The notes under the pieces are model-generated. The model was given only the letters and a program-made list of their open reading frames with translations, ran no database searches and was not told the origin of the DNA. Below, one piece after another: positions 1 to 7,429 of a DNA stretch of 64,000 nt. A program made the position numbers and the translations under genes. The stretch's first letter is position 1. The number at the start of each line of letters is the position of its first letter. Location of the stretch: contig NZ_JAZAPB010000002.1 of NCBI RefSeq assembly GCF_036321025.1, positions 682,001 to 746,000 of the forward strand. Reading direction: 5' to 3'. This DNA is from Alteraurantiacibacter hainanensis (GTDB lineage: Bacteria > Pseudomonadota > Alphaproteobacteria > Sphingomonadales > Sphingomonadaceae).

Positions 1-1
1 A

Positions 2-196
2 GACCTGGCCGTGATGGGCTTCGGCAATTCCTCTCTTGCCGGCTATATGCGCCCGACGATCACCACGGTCGACATCGACGGCAAGCGGATCGCGCGGGAG
101 GCGATCGCCGCAATCCGGCACGCATCGACCGGAGCGGAACCGCAGGCCGATATCATCAACGTAGGCTTTCGACTGATCGCCCGCGAAAGCGCTTAA
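2..196 (+). CDS. LacI-family transcriptional regulator, C-terminal fragment
   Basis: Only the last 64 or so residues are in the window; the gene starts upstream of base 1. The fragment reads D-L-A-V-M-G-F-G-N, then a T-T-V-D-I-D-G-K-R-I-A-R-E-A stretch, which is the usual end of the periplasmic-binding-protein-like sensor domain of LacI/GalR repressors. It lies on the same strand as the receptor gene at 433, with a LacI-type palindrome at 390-401 between them. It may therefore regulate the receptor and the three hydrolases after it; that link is inferred from position. The DNA-binding part cannot be seen. Confidence 0.8.
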   Translation, partial: DLAVMGFGNSSLAGYMRPTITTVDIDGKRIAREAIAAIRHASTGAEPQADIINVGFRLIARESA

Positions 197-389
197 GCTC
201 ATTCTGCACTGAATTTTCTGCGGAAATCGGGCTTCCAGTAGACTGGACCCCCTGACGGCACTGTATCGCCATCCTGGATCGCGTTCGACCAACGCACTGA
301 AATATCAAAAAAACCATCCGATCTGTTTCGAAAATGCCACGCTTCGGCGACTGCAGGTTTCGGAACTTGCAATCGTGTCCTCTGATGAT

Positions 390-401
390 GTAAGCGCTTG
401 C
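390..401. promoter_or_regulatory. LacI-type operator candidate upstream of the first TonB receptor
   Basis: The sequence GTAAGCGCTTGC is an inverted repeat centred on the AGCGCT core typical of LacI/GalR operators. It lies about 30 bases before the receptor start at 433 and after the LacI-family fragment that ends at 196. The rest of 197-432 shows no gene; a strong ribosome binding site (GGGGAGG) lies just before 433. The half-sites differ from the TGGTAGCGCTACCA sites near 40, 48 and 57.6 kb, so a different LacI protein probably acts here. Confidence 0.55.
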
Positions 402-432
402 CAAGGAGATAAAGTTAGTTGGGGAGGAAAAA

Positions 433-2589
433 ATGAAAAGATTTCTAGCCTGCACGACCGCGCTTGCGCTGGTCCCGGGCGTGGCTTTCGCGCAGGAGGC
501 GGAAGCGCCCGAGAACGAAGGCCCGATCATCCTGGTTACCGCCGAACGCCGCGCGGAAAATGTCCAGGACGTGCCGATTTCCATCGTGGCGCTGTCCGGC
601 GATACCCTGCGAGAGCGCGGGGTCGACAATCTCGACGATCTCACCGCCGAAGTGCCCTCGCTCAGCTTTGTCGACAACGGCAACACCAAATATCTGAATA
701 TCCGCGGCGTCGGCGTGACCGAATCCGCCCCCAACCAGACGGTGGGCGTCGCCGTTCACCTGGATGGCGCCTACATCGCGCGCGAGTTCACCTTCGCCGA
801 TGCATTCTTCGACCTTGAGAGCATCCAGGTGCTGCGCGGACCGCAGGGCACCTATTCCGGACAGAACGCCTCGGGCGGCGCGATATTCATCGAATCCGCC
901 AGGCCGGTGCTGGGCAGGGCCACGGGGTATGCGCAGTTCACGCTCGCCGAATACGACAGGCGCTCCATCGAAGGTGCGGTCAGCGTGCCGCTCGGCAATG
1001 AACTCGCCGCGCGCTTCTCGCTGAAGGCGGAGACGCGCGACAGCTACTACACCAACCTCGGGCCCAGCGGGAATACGATGGTGGTCGGGTCGCTCCCTCA
1101 GCCGGGCGATCGGCGCAACATCGTCGGCCGTGCACAGCTGCTGTGGGAGCCTGCGGCGGATTTCCAGTTCCGCCTCATCCACCAGTTCAGCAACGCGGAA
1201 AGCGACGGCACGCCGTTCCAGAATGACACTGCGCAAAGCCGCGCCAATCCGTTTATCCTGAACTACAACCAGACGCCCTATTCGCGCAATCGCACCAAGT
1301 ATAACCGCACCACCGCGACGGCGCGCTGGGATCCGGTCGAGGCATTCCAGGTGAATGCGGTACTAGCCTACCAGTCCACCTCGCACCTTACCGGCGGCGA
1401 TTACGACCGCACGGGCGCGGAAATTGCGCAGGGTTTCACGGCGCTTGAAGACGAATACTGGGCCGGCGAGGTCAATCTCGTATCCATGGGCGACGGCCCG
1501 TTCGAATGGACCCTTGGCGCCACCTTCCTCGACTACGTGCAGGAAGGCGACGTCTACACCGAACGCGGTGCGGCAATCCAGACGGGCTTGGGGCGCAACT
1601 TCTCCGTAAAGCCCGTGCGCAGCAACGAGGCCGTCTTCGGTGAGATCGGCTATCAGTTCACCGACACGCTGCAGATCAAGGTCGGCGCGCGCTACAACCA
1701 CGAACGCAACGGCTTCGAGCGGTTCCTGATCTATCCAATGGGCGGTCTCGACAATTCCGGGCCGTCGGCACCGTTCCCGGCCAACGACCAGTTCGTGACT
1801 TTCAACAACATGACCGGTCGCGTGCTGCTGAACTACGAACCGAACCCCGATCACCTGTTCTATGCAACGGTCAGCCGTGGCTACAAGCCGGGCGGCATCA
1901 CCGCAGTGGCGCAGGAATACGATTCGGAAATCGTGACCAACTGGGAAGCCGGCTGGAAGGGCGCGCTGCTCGAAGGGCTGCTGCAAGGCTCGTTCAGCGC
2001 TTTCTGGATGGACTACGACGGCTTCCAGGCGACCGTTCAGCCCGATCCCCAGGATCCCACCTCGCGGCGTACCAACAATGTCGACAACACCCGGATCAAG
2101 GGTGTCGAAGCCCAGCTCACGGCGCTGGTCGGCGGCTTCACCGGCGATATCGCGGTATCGTATCTCGACACCGGCTACGGCGATTTCGACGACACGATTC
2201 CGCCGGGGGCCATCGGTAATCCCGCACCGATCGGTATCAACCTGGAAGGCCGCCCGCTGAACTTCGCGCCGGAGTTCTCGCTTTCTGGCGGTCTCGCCTA
2301 CGAGGTACCGGTGGGAACAGGCTATCTGACCCCCAGCATCCGCGTGTCGCACACCTCGGAGCAGTGGGTGACGTTCTTCCAGCTGCCCTATCATCGCATC
2401 GACGAGCGGACCCTGGTCGATCTGCGGCTGTCCTATGAGCCGAACGACGATTGGCGGATCACGGCCTATGCGACCAACGTGTTCGACGAAATCTACGTCA
2501 GCAACGCGCAGCAGACGACCGACGGCGTGGGTGCCTTCATGCTTGGCGCCCCGCAGGAATTTGGCGTGCAGGTGGCTGTCAGCTTCTGA
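433..2589 (+). CDS. TonB-dependent outer membrane receptor (718 aa)
   Basis: This is an outer membrane gated channel that takes up a ligand with energy from TonB-ExbBD. The N-terminus is a Sec signal peptide (M-K-R-F-L-A-C-T-T-A-L-A-L to A-F-A-Q). It is followed by a TonB-box-like stretch I-I-L-V-T-A-E-R-R at about residue 33 and a plug domain with V-P-I-S-I and L-R-G-P-Q-G-T. The long barrel ends in a C-terminal F (V-A-V-S-F). The start is supported by GGGGAGG upstream. Three secreted hydrolases follow on the same strand, so the ligand may be a product or substrate of ester or amide hydrolysis. The plug resembles the generic siderophore/sugar receptor type of sphingomonads. The ligand cannot be told from sequence. 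Confidence 0.93.
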   Translation: MKRFLACTTALALVPGVAFAQEAEAPENEGPIILVTAERRAENVQDVPISIVALSGDTLRERGVDNLDDLTAEVPSLSFVDNGNTKYLNIRGVGVTESAPNQTVGVAVHLDGAYIAREFTFADAFFDLESIQVLRGPQGTYSGQNASGGAIFIESARPVLGRATGYAQFTLAEYDRRSIEGAVSVPLGNELAARFSLKAETRDSYYTNLGPSGNTMVVGSLPQPGDRRNIVGRAQLLWEPAADFQFRLIHQFSNAESDGTPFQNDTAQSRANPFILNYNQTPYSRNRTKYNRTTATARWDPVEAFQVNAVLAYQSTSHLTGGDYDRTGAEIAQGFTALEDEYWAGEVNLVSMGDGPFEWTLGATFLDYVQEGDVYTERGAAIQTGLGRNFSVKPVRSNEAVFGEIGYQFTDTLQIKVGARYNHERNGFERFLIYPMGGLDNSGPSAPFPANDQFVTFNNMTGRVLLNYEPNPDHLFYATVSRGYKPGGITAVAQEYDSEIVTNWEAGWKGALLEGLLQGSFSAFWMDYDGFQATVQPDPQDPTSRRTNNVDNTRIKGVEAQLTALVGGFTGDIAVSYLDTGYGDFDDTIPPGAIGNPAPIGINLEGRPLNFAPEFSLSGGLAYEVPVGTGYLTPSIRVSHTSEQWVTFFQLPYHRIDERTLVDLRLSYEPNDDWRITAYATNVFDEIYVSNAQQTTDGVGAFMLGAPQEFGVQVAVSF

Positions 2590-2630
2590 CCGGAAGCGCG
2601 TGTGGCGACCTGCCTGCAAGTTCTCATCGC

Positions 2631-4670
2631 ATGACGACGGCCGCTCGAAATAGCAGCCGTCGTCGTGCCCTGGGGCTTGCTGCAGCTCTGGCGGTCTTCG
2701 CGCTGCCAGGCTGCATGCATGGCCCGGAGGCACATAAATCGGTGAGCGCTGCGCCGGCCGGATACGAGCGCCATGCCTATCTGGTCCCTGTAAGTGACGG
2801 CACGCGGCTGGCGCTGTCGGTGTACCGTCCGAGTGGACGAGGGCCGCATCCCACCTTGCTGTGGATCCTGCCGGAACGCCGGGAGACCATCGACCTCGCC
2901 GACGGCACGATAACGCCGGTCATGAGCAGTGCCGAACTCACATTCTTCACGGGGCACGGATACGCCGTGGCCCTGGCGGAAATGCGCGGCGGAGGAGCAT
3001 CCTTCGGAACGCGCGATCTCGACCGCAGCCCGCAACTGGGCCGCGACGGCGCGGATATCGTGGAATGGATTTCCGCGCAGGACTGGTCCGATGGTTCGCT
3101 CGGGATGATCGGGTCCTCGTACCAGGGCTTCATCCAGTATTCGACTGCGGCCCACGCCCCGCGCGGGCTGCGCGCGATCTTCCCCGAGATCGCCGGCTTC
3201 GACGATTACGGGTCGATGTTCTATCCCGGCGGTATCCTCAACAACGCGCTGTCCTCCTTCGCCTCTGCTTCGATGGCGCGCTCGGCACGCAACGTCTACG
3301 ATCCCGCCAACGGCCAACTTCCCTCTGCGCCGGCCGTGGACGAGGACGGGGACGGCGAATGGGTGGAGGAGATTCCGCTCGATACCGACGGCGACGGGAG
3401 CTTTCTGAACGAGAGCGAAGTGATCTACGCCGACGGAGAAAGCCGACAGGACCTCTACCTGCGGGCCACGCGCCAGCATCTGGACAATACGCAGCTCACG
3501 CTCGATCGGCTCGCCGAGGCTCCGCACCGTGACAGCAAGCTGGCAGGCACGCCCTACACCTATCAGGACGTCGATCCCGCCAACCGGCCTGCCGAGATCG
3601 GCCGGTCGGGAATTGCCGTATACAATCGCGGCGGCTGGTTCGATTATCACGCCCGCGACAGCACCTTGTGGTTCGCCACTCTCGAAGGGCACACGCCGAC
3701 GCGGCTGATGATGGCGCCCACCGGGCATGGCGGCCTTCCGGCCGGTGCCGGAGAAGACATCTACCGCGCCGGACCTTACTTCGAGCACTTCGACGACCCG
3801 ACGACCAATGCGCTGATGCTGGAAGAGAAGCTCCGGTTTTTCGATCATCACGTGCGCGGGATCGAGAATGGCCTCGATGAACTAGACCCGGTGCTGCTCT
3901 ACGTAATGGGCGAGGGCTGGCGGCGGGAAGCGGGCTGGCCGCTGGCCCGAGCAATCGCGACAAAGTTCCATCTCGACGATGGACGCCTGTCGCAGGGTTC
4001 GCCGGATTCCGTGGGATCTGGCACCTACGAGGTCGACTTCGATGTCACGTCCGTTTCGTCGGGCGCAAGTCGGTGGAACTACGGCATTTCGCGGGCCGAC
4101 ATGCCGATGTCGCTTGATGGGGACGCCGCGCGCCGGATGGCCTTCTCGACAGGCGCGCTGGGTGAGGACACCGAAATTACCGGGCATCCGATTGTCGAGC
4201 TCGTAATGTCTTCGGACACACCCGAAGCCGATGTCTTCGTCTATCTGGAGGACGTCGCGCCCGATGGCTCCTCGCTGCTGGTCACCGAGGGCCAGCTAAG
4301 GGCCAACTACCACCAGCTGCGACCAATCTCGCAGATGGTCACCGGCGGTGACACCTCCATCGCCGTGCGTCCGGAACTGCCTTGGCAAGGTTTCGACGCT
4401 GCCGACTATGACGCCCGGCCGCTGGCGGACGGGCGGAAGCTGCGGCTGGTGTTCGACCTCATGCCGACGAGCTGGGTATTCCGCGAAGGCCACCGCATTC
4501 GCCTTTCGATTGCCGGTGCCGACAGCCCAAGTTTTGCCATCCACCCGAAATTGCAGGAGGCCGCCGCCGAAGGTGACCGCCCCGTCTGGCAAGTCTGGTG
4601 GGGCCCCGGACAATCCTTTCTGGAACTCCCTGTAATTCCTGCCGCGGAGGCTGAAGATGAAATTCGATAG
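2631..4670 (+). CDS. CocE/NonD-type hydrolase, predicted lipoprotein (679 aa)
   Basis: It belongs to the X-Pro dipeptidyl-peptidase S15/cocaine esterase family, serine hydrolases of ester or acyl bonds. The ATG at 2631 is chosen because it opens a twin-arginine-like lipoprotein signal (S-S-R-R-R-A-L-G then L-P-G-C); the frame is open further upstream but there overlaps the receptor gene. The nucleophile elbow G-S-S-Y-Q-G places the serine at residue 163. A late T-G-H-G-G could supply the histidine. The C-terminal third has the jelly-roll style of the family (P-T-S-W-V-F-R-E-G-H-R-I-R-L-S-I-A-G-A-D). Two acidic loops around residues 237-260 (D-E-D-G-D-G and D-T-D-G-D-G) resemble calcium-binding loops. 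The end overlaps the next gene by 14 bases. The substrate is unknown. Confidence 0.88.
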   Translation: MTTAARNSSRRRALGLAAALAVFALPGCMHGPEAHKSVSAAPAGYERHAYLVPVSDGTRLALSVYRPSGRGPHPTLLWILPERRETIDLADGTITPVMSSAELTFFTGHGYAVALAEMRGGGASFGTRDLDRSPQLGRDGADIVEWISAQDWSDGSLGMIGSSYQGFIQYSTAAHAPRGLRAIFPEIAGFDDYGSMFYPGGILNNALSSFASASMARSARNVYDPANGQLPSAPAVDEDGDGEWVEEIPLDTDGDGSFLNESEVIYADGESRQDLYLRATRQHLDNTQLTLDRLAEAPHRDSKLAGTPYTYQDVDPANRPAEIGRSGIAVYNRGGWFDYHARDSTLWFATLEGHTPTRLMMAPTGHGGLPAGAGEDIYRAGPYFEHFDDPTTNALMLEEKLRFFDHHVRGIENGLDELDPVLLYVMGEGWRREAGWPLARAIATKFHLDDGRLSQGSPDSVGSGTYEVDFDVTSVSSGASRWNYGISRADMPMSLDGDAARRMAFSTGALGEDTEITGHPIVELVMSSDTPEADVFVYLEDVAPDGSSLLVTEGQLRANYHQLRPISQMVTGGDTSIAVRPELPWQGFDAADYDARPLADGRKLRLVFDLMPTSWVFREGHRIRLSIAGADSPSFAIHPKLQEAAAEGDRPVWQVWWGPGQSFLELPVIPAAEAEDEIR

Positions 4671-5643
4671 TGCAATTGCCATGGGCATTCTTGCGTTCGC
4701 CTCCACCGTTCTGGGTGCTCCGTCCGCCTTGGCTCAGGATGACATTCCCGCAGCCTATCCGGCCGGTCCGATCGGAGCTCCCGCAGGGAGCGGCCCCTAT
4801 CCCGCGATTGCCGAGGCGCGGAGGGACGCGCCGGGATACACGATCTATCGTCCAGCACGGCAGCCGGAATTCAAGCTGCCGCTGGTGCTCTGGGGGAATG
4901 GCGGCTGCCGCGACAACGGCCTTTCCGCCAGCCACTTCCTGAGGGAAATCGCCAGTCAGGGCTATTTCGTGGTGGCGAATGGAAGCGCCCGGCAAGAGCG
5001 CGAAGTGCTAGCGGAACTCCCGGATGTGTCCCAGGCACCTGCCGCCCCGTCCGAGGGGCCGGTACGCCCGCAGCGCACAACGCCCGACGAAACGAGCGTG
5101 ACGCAGATGCTCGCCGCCATCGACTGGGCCGAGGCGGCTGATGCCGATCCGCAAGACACATATTTCGACATGATCGACACCTCGCGTGTCGCTGCCCTTG
5201 GGCACAGTTGCGGAGGGTTGCAGGCCCTCGCCGCGGGCCTCAATCCCAGGATCAAGACCGTGATGGCCCTGGCCAGTGGCGTTTACAGCGTGGACGAGAG
5301 CCCGCCCGGAAACGTGGAGATCCTGCAGTCCGATCTCGCAGGTCTGCAATCGCCCGTGGCCATCATCCTCGGCGGCCCGAGCGACATCGCCTATCCGCAC
5401 GGAACCCGCAATTTCGAACTGATTGACCACGTTCCGGTGCTCTCCGCCAGTCTGCCGGTGGGTCACGGCGGAACCTTCCAGCTTCCAAACGGGGGGGAGT
5501 GGGCAACCGTGTCCACCGCGTGGCTCGACTGGCAAATCAAGGGCAGTCATGCCGCTGCCCGGTGGTTCGTGGGGCCTGACTGCCTTTTGTGCCGTGACGA
5601 GGATTGGGCTGTCGATCGAAAGAATTTTCCCGAGCGGCCTTGA
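4657..5643 (+). CDS. secreted alpha/beta hydrolase (328 aa), homologous to the C-terminal domain of the fusion at 19418
   Basis: A Sec signal peptide ends near A-L-A-Q. The mature protein has W-G-N-G-G-C-R-D-N-G-L-S-A-S-H, an oxyanion-hole-like region, and a nucleophile elbow G-H-S-C-G-G with serine 184. G-H-G-G-T near the C-terminus probably holds the catalytic histidine. The tail carries a paired-cysteine motif (D-C-L-L-C-R-D-E-D-W) also seen at the end of the 884-aa fusion protein (D-C-G-L-C-D-A-E-D-W). The start overlaps the CocE-like gene by 14 bases, which suggests coupling. It resembles dienelactone-hydrolase or PAF-acetylhydrolase-like folds; the substrate is not known. Confidence 0.82.
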   Translation: MKFDSAIAMGILAFASTVLGAPSALAQDDIPAAYPAGPIGAPAGSGPYPAIAEARRDAPGYTIYRPARQPEFKLPLVLWGNGGCRDNGLSASHFLREIASQGYFVVANGSARQEREVLAELPDVSQAPAAPSEGPVRPQRTTPDETSVTQMLAAIDWAEAADADPQDTYFDMIDTSRVAALGHSCGGLQALAAGLNPRIKTVMALASGVYSVDESPPGNVEILQSDLAGLQSPVAIILGGPSDIAYPHGTRNFELIDHVPVLSASLPVGHGGTFQLPNGGEWATVSTAWLDWQIKGSHAAARWFVGPDCLLCRDEDWAVDRKNFPERP

Positions 5644-5651
5644 GAGGGTTT

Positions 5652-6572
5652 ATGAGAACTCCGATGCGGTTGGCGATCCTTAGTGTCCTGGCAGCTTGCT
5701 GCGCCTATCCCGCACAAGCTGTCGATCCTGATGAACAGGGCAACCTCTATCCGGGGGTGGCGCCAGGATCCCAGGATTGGACCGAGGCGCGCGTGGTGAC
5801 CGAATGCCGTGGCGACGTGTCGATCTACAACACCAGCCAGCCCCGGTACGAGCTCTACCTCCCGGAAGCCAGGAAGCGCACTGGTGCAGCGGTGCTGATG
5901 CTTCCCGGCGGCGGACTGCGCGTGCTCGGCAGAGGCACGGGAACCGATGCCGAAATCGAGGCTTTTCTCGCCCACGGCGTTGCCGTGATGCTACTTGAAT
6001 ATCGTACGCGCCAACTTTCCGGAGAAATGATCGACCGTCGGTGCAGGACACCGGACCCCGATGCGCCGCCGATCCGTTTCCCCTCGATGGAAATCGTCAA
6101 CGGCAACGCCAATCCCGCGCCCGATGACGTGGAGGGCGCGCAAGTCCTGAACTTCGCGACGCAGGACGCACAGGCCGCCTTCGCCATGCTTCACGCGCGC
6201 AGTGGCGAACTTGGACTGGACCCCGAACGCATTGGCGCAATCGGCACGTCGGCCGGAGGCGGGGTGGCCTTCGGGGCCATGCTGGCAGATGCCCCGCCAG
6301 AACAGCGGCCGGACTTTCTGATCTCCATCTTCGGCCCCTCGCTGCAGGACGTTCACGTACCGGAGCCGGCTCCCCCCCTCTATCTCGTGACGGAGGCCGA
6401 CCATGGCCCGGTGACGGACGGGTTGCTCGCGGTGTTCTCGATCTGGAAGGCTGCCGACGCGAAGGTCGAGCTGCACGTTTACGAAGTCCCCAACTTCTCG
6501 ATGACCGTCGATCTCTGGGGTCCGCGACTGTTCGAGTGGATGGCCGAACGGGACATCGTGCCGGAAGGCTGA
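5652..6572 (+). CDS. secreted alpha/beta hydrolase-fold esterase-like protein lacking the usual histidine (306 aa)
   Basis: The ATG at 5652 gives a clear signal peptide (ending A-Q-A). The fold has M-L-P-G-G-G as oxyanion loop and G-T-S-A-G-G-G with serine 200, like acetylxylan/feruloyl-esterase-type (BD-FAE) hydrolases. An aspartate is available in T-E-A-D-H-G-P. At the position where the family has G-G-H-G-F-G, this protein has V-P-N-F-S-M (N281), so the canonical catalytic histidine appears to be absent. It follows the previous hydrolase by 8 bases and probably shares its operon. It ends tail to tail with the GntR gene at 6584. It may be inactive, use another histidine, or act as a binding protein. 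Confidence 0.78.
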   Translation: MRTPMRLAILSVLAACCAYPAQAVDPDEQGNLYPGVAPGSQDWTEARVVTECRGDVSIYNTSQPRYELYLPEARKRTGAAVLMLPGGGLRVLGRGTGTDAEIEAFLAHGVAVMLLEYRTRQLSGEMIDRRCRTPDPDAPPIRFPSMEIVNGNANPAPDDVEGAQVLNFATQDAQAAFAMLHARSGELGLDPERIGAIGTSAGGGVAFGAMLADAPPEQRPDFLISIFGPSLQDVHVPEPAPPLYLVTEADHGPVTDGLLAVFSIWKAADAKVELHVYEVPNFSMTVDLWGPRLFEWMAERDIVPEG

Positions 6573-6583
6573 GGCCGAGGGCG

Positions 6584-7261
6584 TCAGGTTCCGAAAAGCG
6601 CCTTGTCGAGCGATCTGAGAAACCGCAGCCCGTTTTCGACGTGAGTTCGCATCGCCTTCTCCGCAGCCTCCGCATTACCTTCCATGATGGCGTTGAGAAT
6701 GGCCCGGTGATCCTGGGTTGCCTCGTTCATACGGTCACCGCGATAGAAGCTCTCGAACAGAAGATGGTGGACCGGCGTGTTCAGCCGAGAAACCAGGTCG
6801 GCGATAACATCGTTCCCCGTGACCCTCATGATCATCGTGTGCCATTCGGAATTGAGCTTTCCGAACTGTTCCGCCGCGCCGGATTCTACGCAGGCTTCCA
6901 TTCTCTCGGTTATCTCGCGCAGCCGTTCCTTGTCTTCATCGGTGGCAAGTCGGGTGAAATCGGCTGCGCAAATTCCCTCAAGAGCGGCGCGCGCGCGGTA
7001 TAGCTGGCTGACTTCCTCGAGCGACGCCTCGCGGACCGATGCCCCGCGGAACTCCTCGATTTCCAGCAGGCCTTCGGCTGCCAGCCTTTGGAAAGCCTCG
7101 CGAACCTTGGAGCGGCTACCGCCGGTCCGGCGAATGATGTCCACCTCCACCAGCCTTTGCCCGGGCACGAAACGGTTGGCGCGGATCTGGGACCGTATCC
7201 AGTCGGCGATCTCTGCGGCGGGCGGGCCGCTTGCTGGCAGGGCCTTGGCAATCTCGTCCAT
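6584..7261 (-). CDS. GntR-family (FadR-type) transcriptional regulator (225 aa)
   Basis: An N-terminal winged helix-turn-helix (I-A-D-W-I-R-S-Q-I to G-S-R-S-K-V-R-E-A-F-Q-R-L-A-A-E-G-L-L) is followed by a FadR C-terminal helical ligand domain (FCD). The FCD has the D/N..H metal-type residues L-N-S-E-W-H, D-H-R-A-I-L and T-H-V-E-N-G. The start M-D-E-I-A-K is chosen because it gives a normal 225-aa length. It is transcribed divergently from the TonB receptor at 7430. A large palindrome at 7278-7313 sits right upstream of its start, so it probably represses itself and the receptor/TRAP operon. The ligand is likely a small organic acid, as is common for FCD sensors; that is inference. Confidence 0.88.
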   Translation of the reverse strand: MDEIAKALPASGPPAAEIADWIRSQIRANRFVPGQRLVEVDIIRRTGGSRSKVREAFQRLAAEGLLEIEEFRGASVREASLEEVSQLYRARAALEGICAADFTRLATDEDKERLREITERMEACVESGAAEQFGKLNSEWHTMIMRVTGNDVIADLVSRLNTPVHHLLFESFYRGDRMNEATQDHRAILNAIMEGNAEAAEKAMRTHVENGLRFLRSLDKALFGT

Positions 7262-7277
7262 CCCTTCGTTTTCACCC

Positions 7278-7313
7278 TTGGCTGACGAAATTGTCAACAA
7301 TTTTGTCAGCCAA
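7278..7313. promoter_or_regulatory. 36-bp near-perfect palindrome, operator candidate for the GntR regulator
   Basis: The two 18-base halves are inverted copies with only two mismatched pairs. The outer arms are TTGGCTGAC and GTCAGCCAA and the core is ATTGTCAACAAT, a form typical of FadR/GntR operators. It lies 16 bases upstream of the GntR start codon at 7261 and about 115 bases before the TonB receptor start at 7430. That is the only divergent control region for both. The remaining sequence to 7429 has no gene; a GGGGAGAGGAA ribosome site lies before 7430. Confidence 0.75.
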
Positions 7314-7429
7314 CTTTTCCTTGCGGTGAACAGGCGCGAGCGGGACACTGCAATTCGAAGCGGGGATTGGGTCCCGCGATTGGTGGGAAACCGGACGTCA
7401 AGTTCCGGACCGGCCTGGGGAGAGGAAAC

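Noticed and set aside
1363..2733. 456-codon open frame on the minus strand in the first receptor gene
   Set aside because: It has no family motifs and lies opposite a well-supported TonB receptor.
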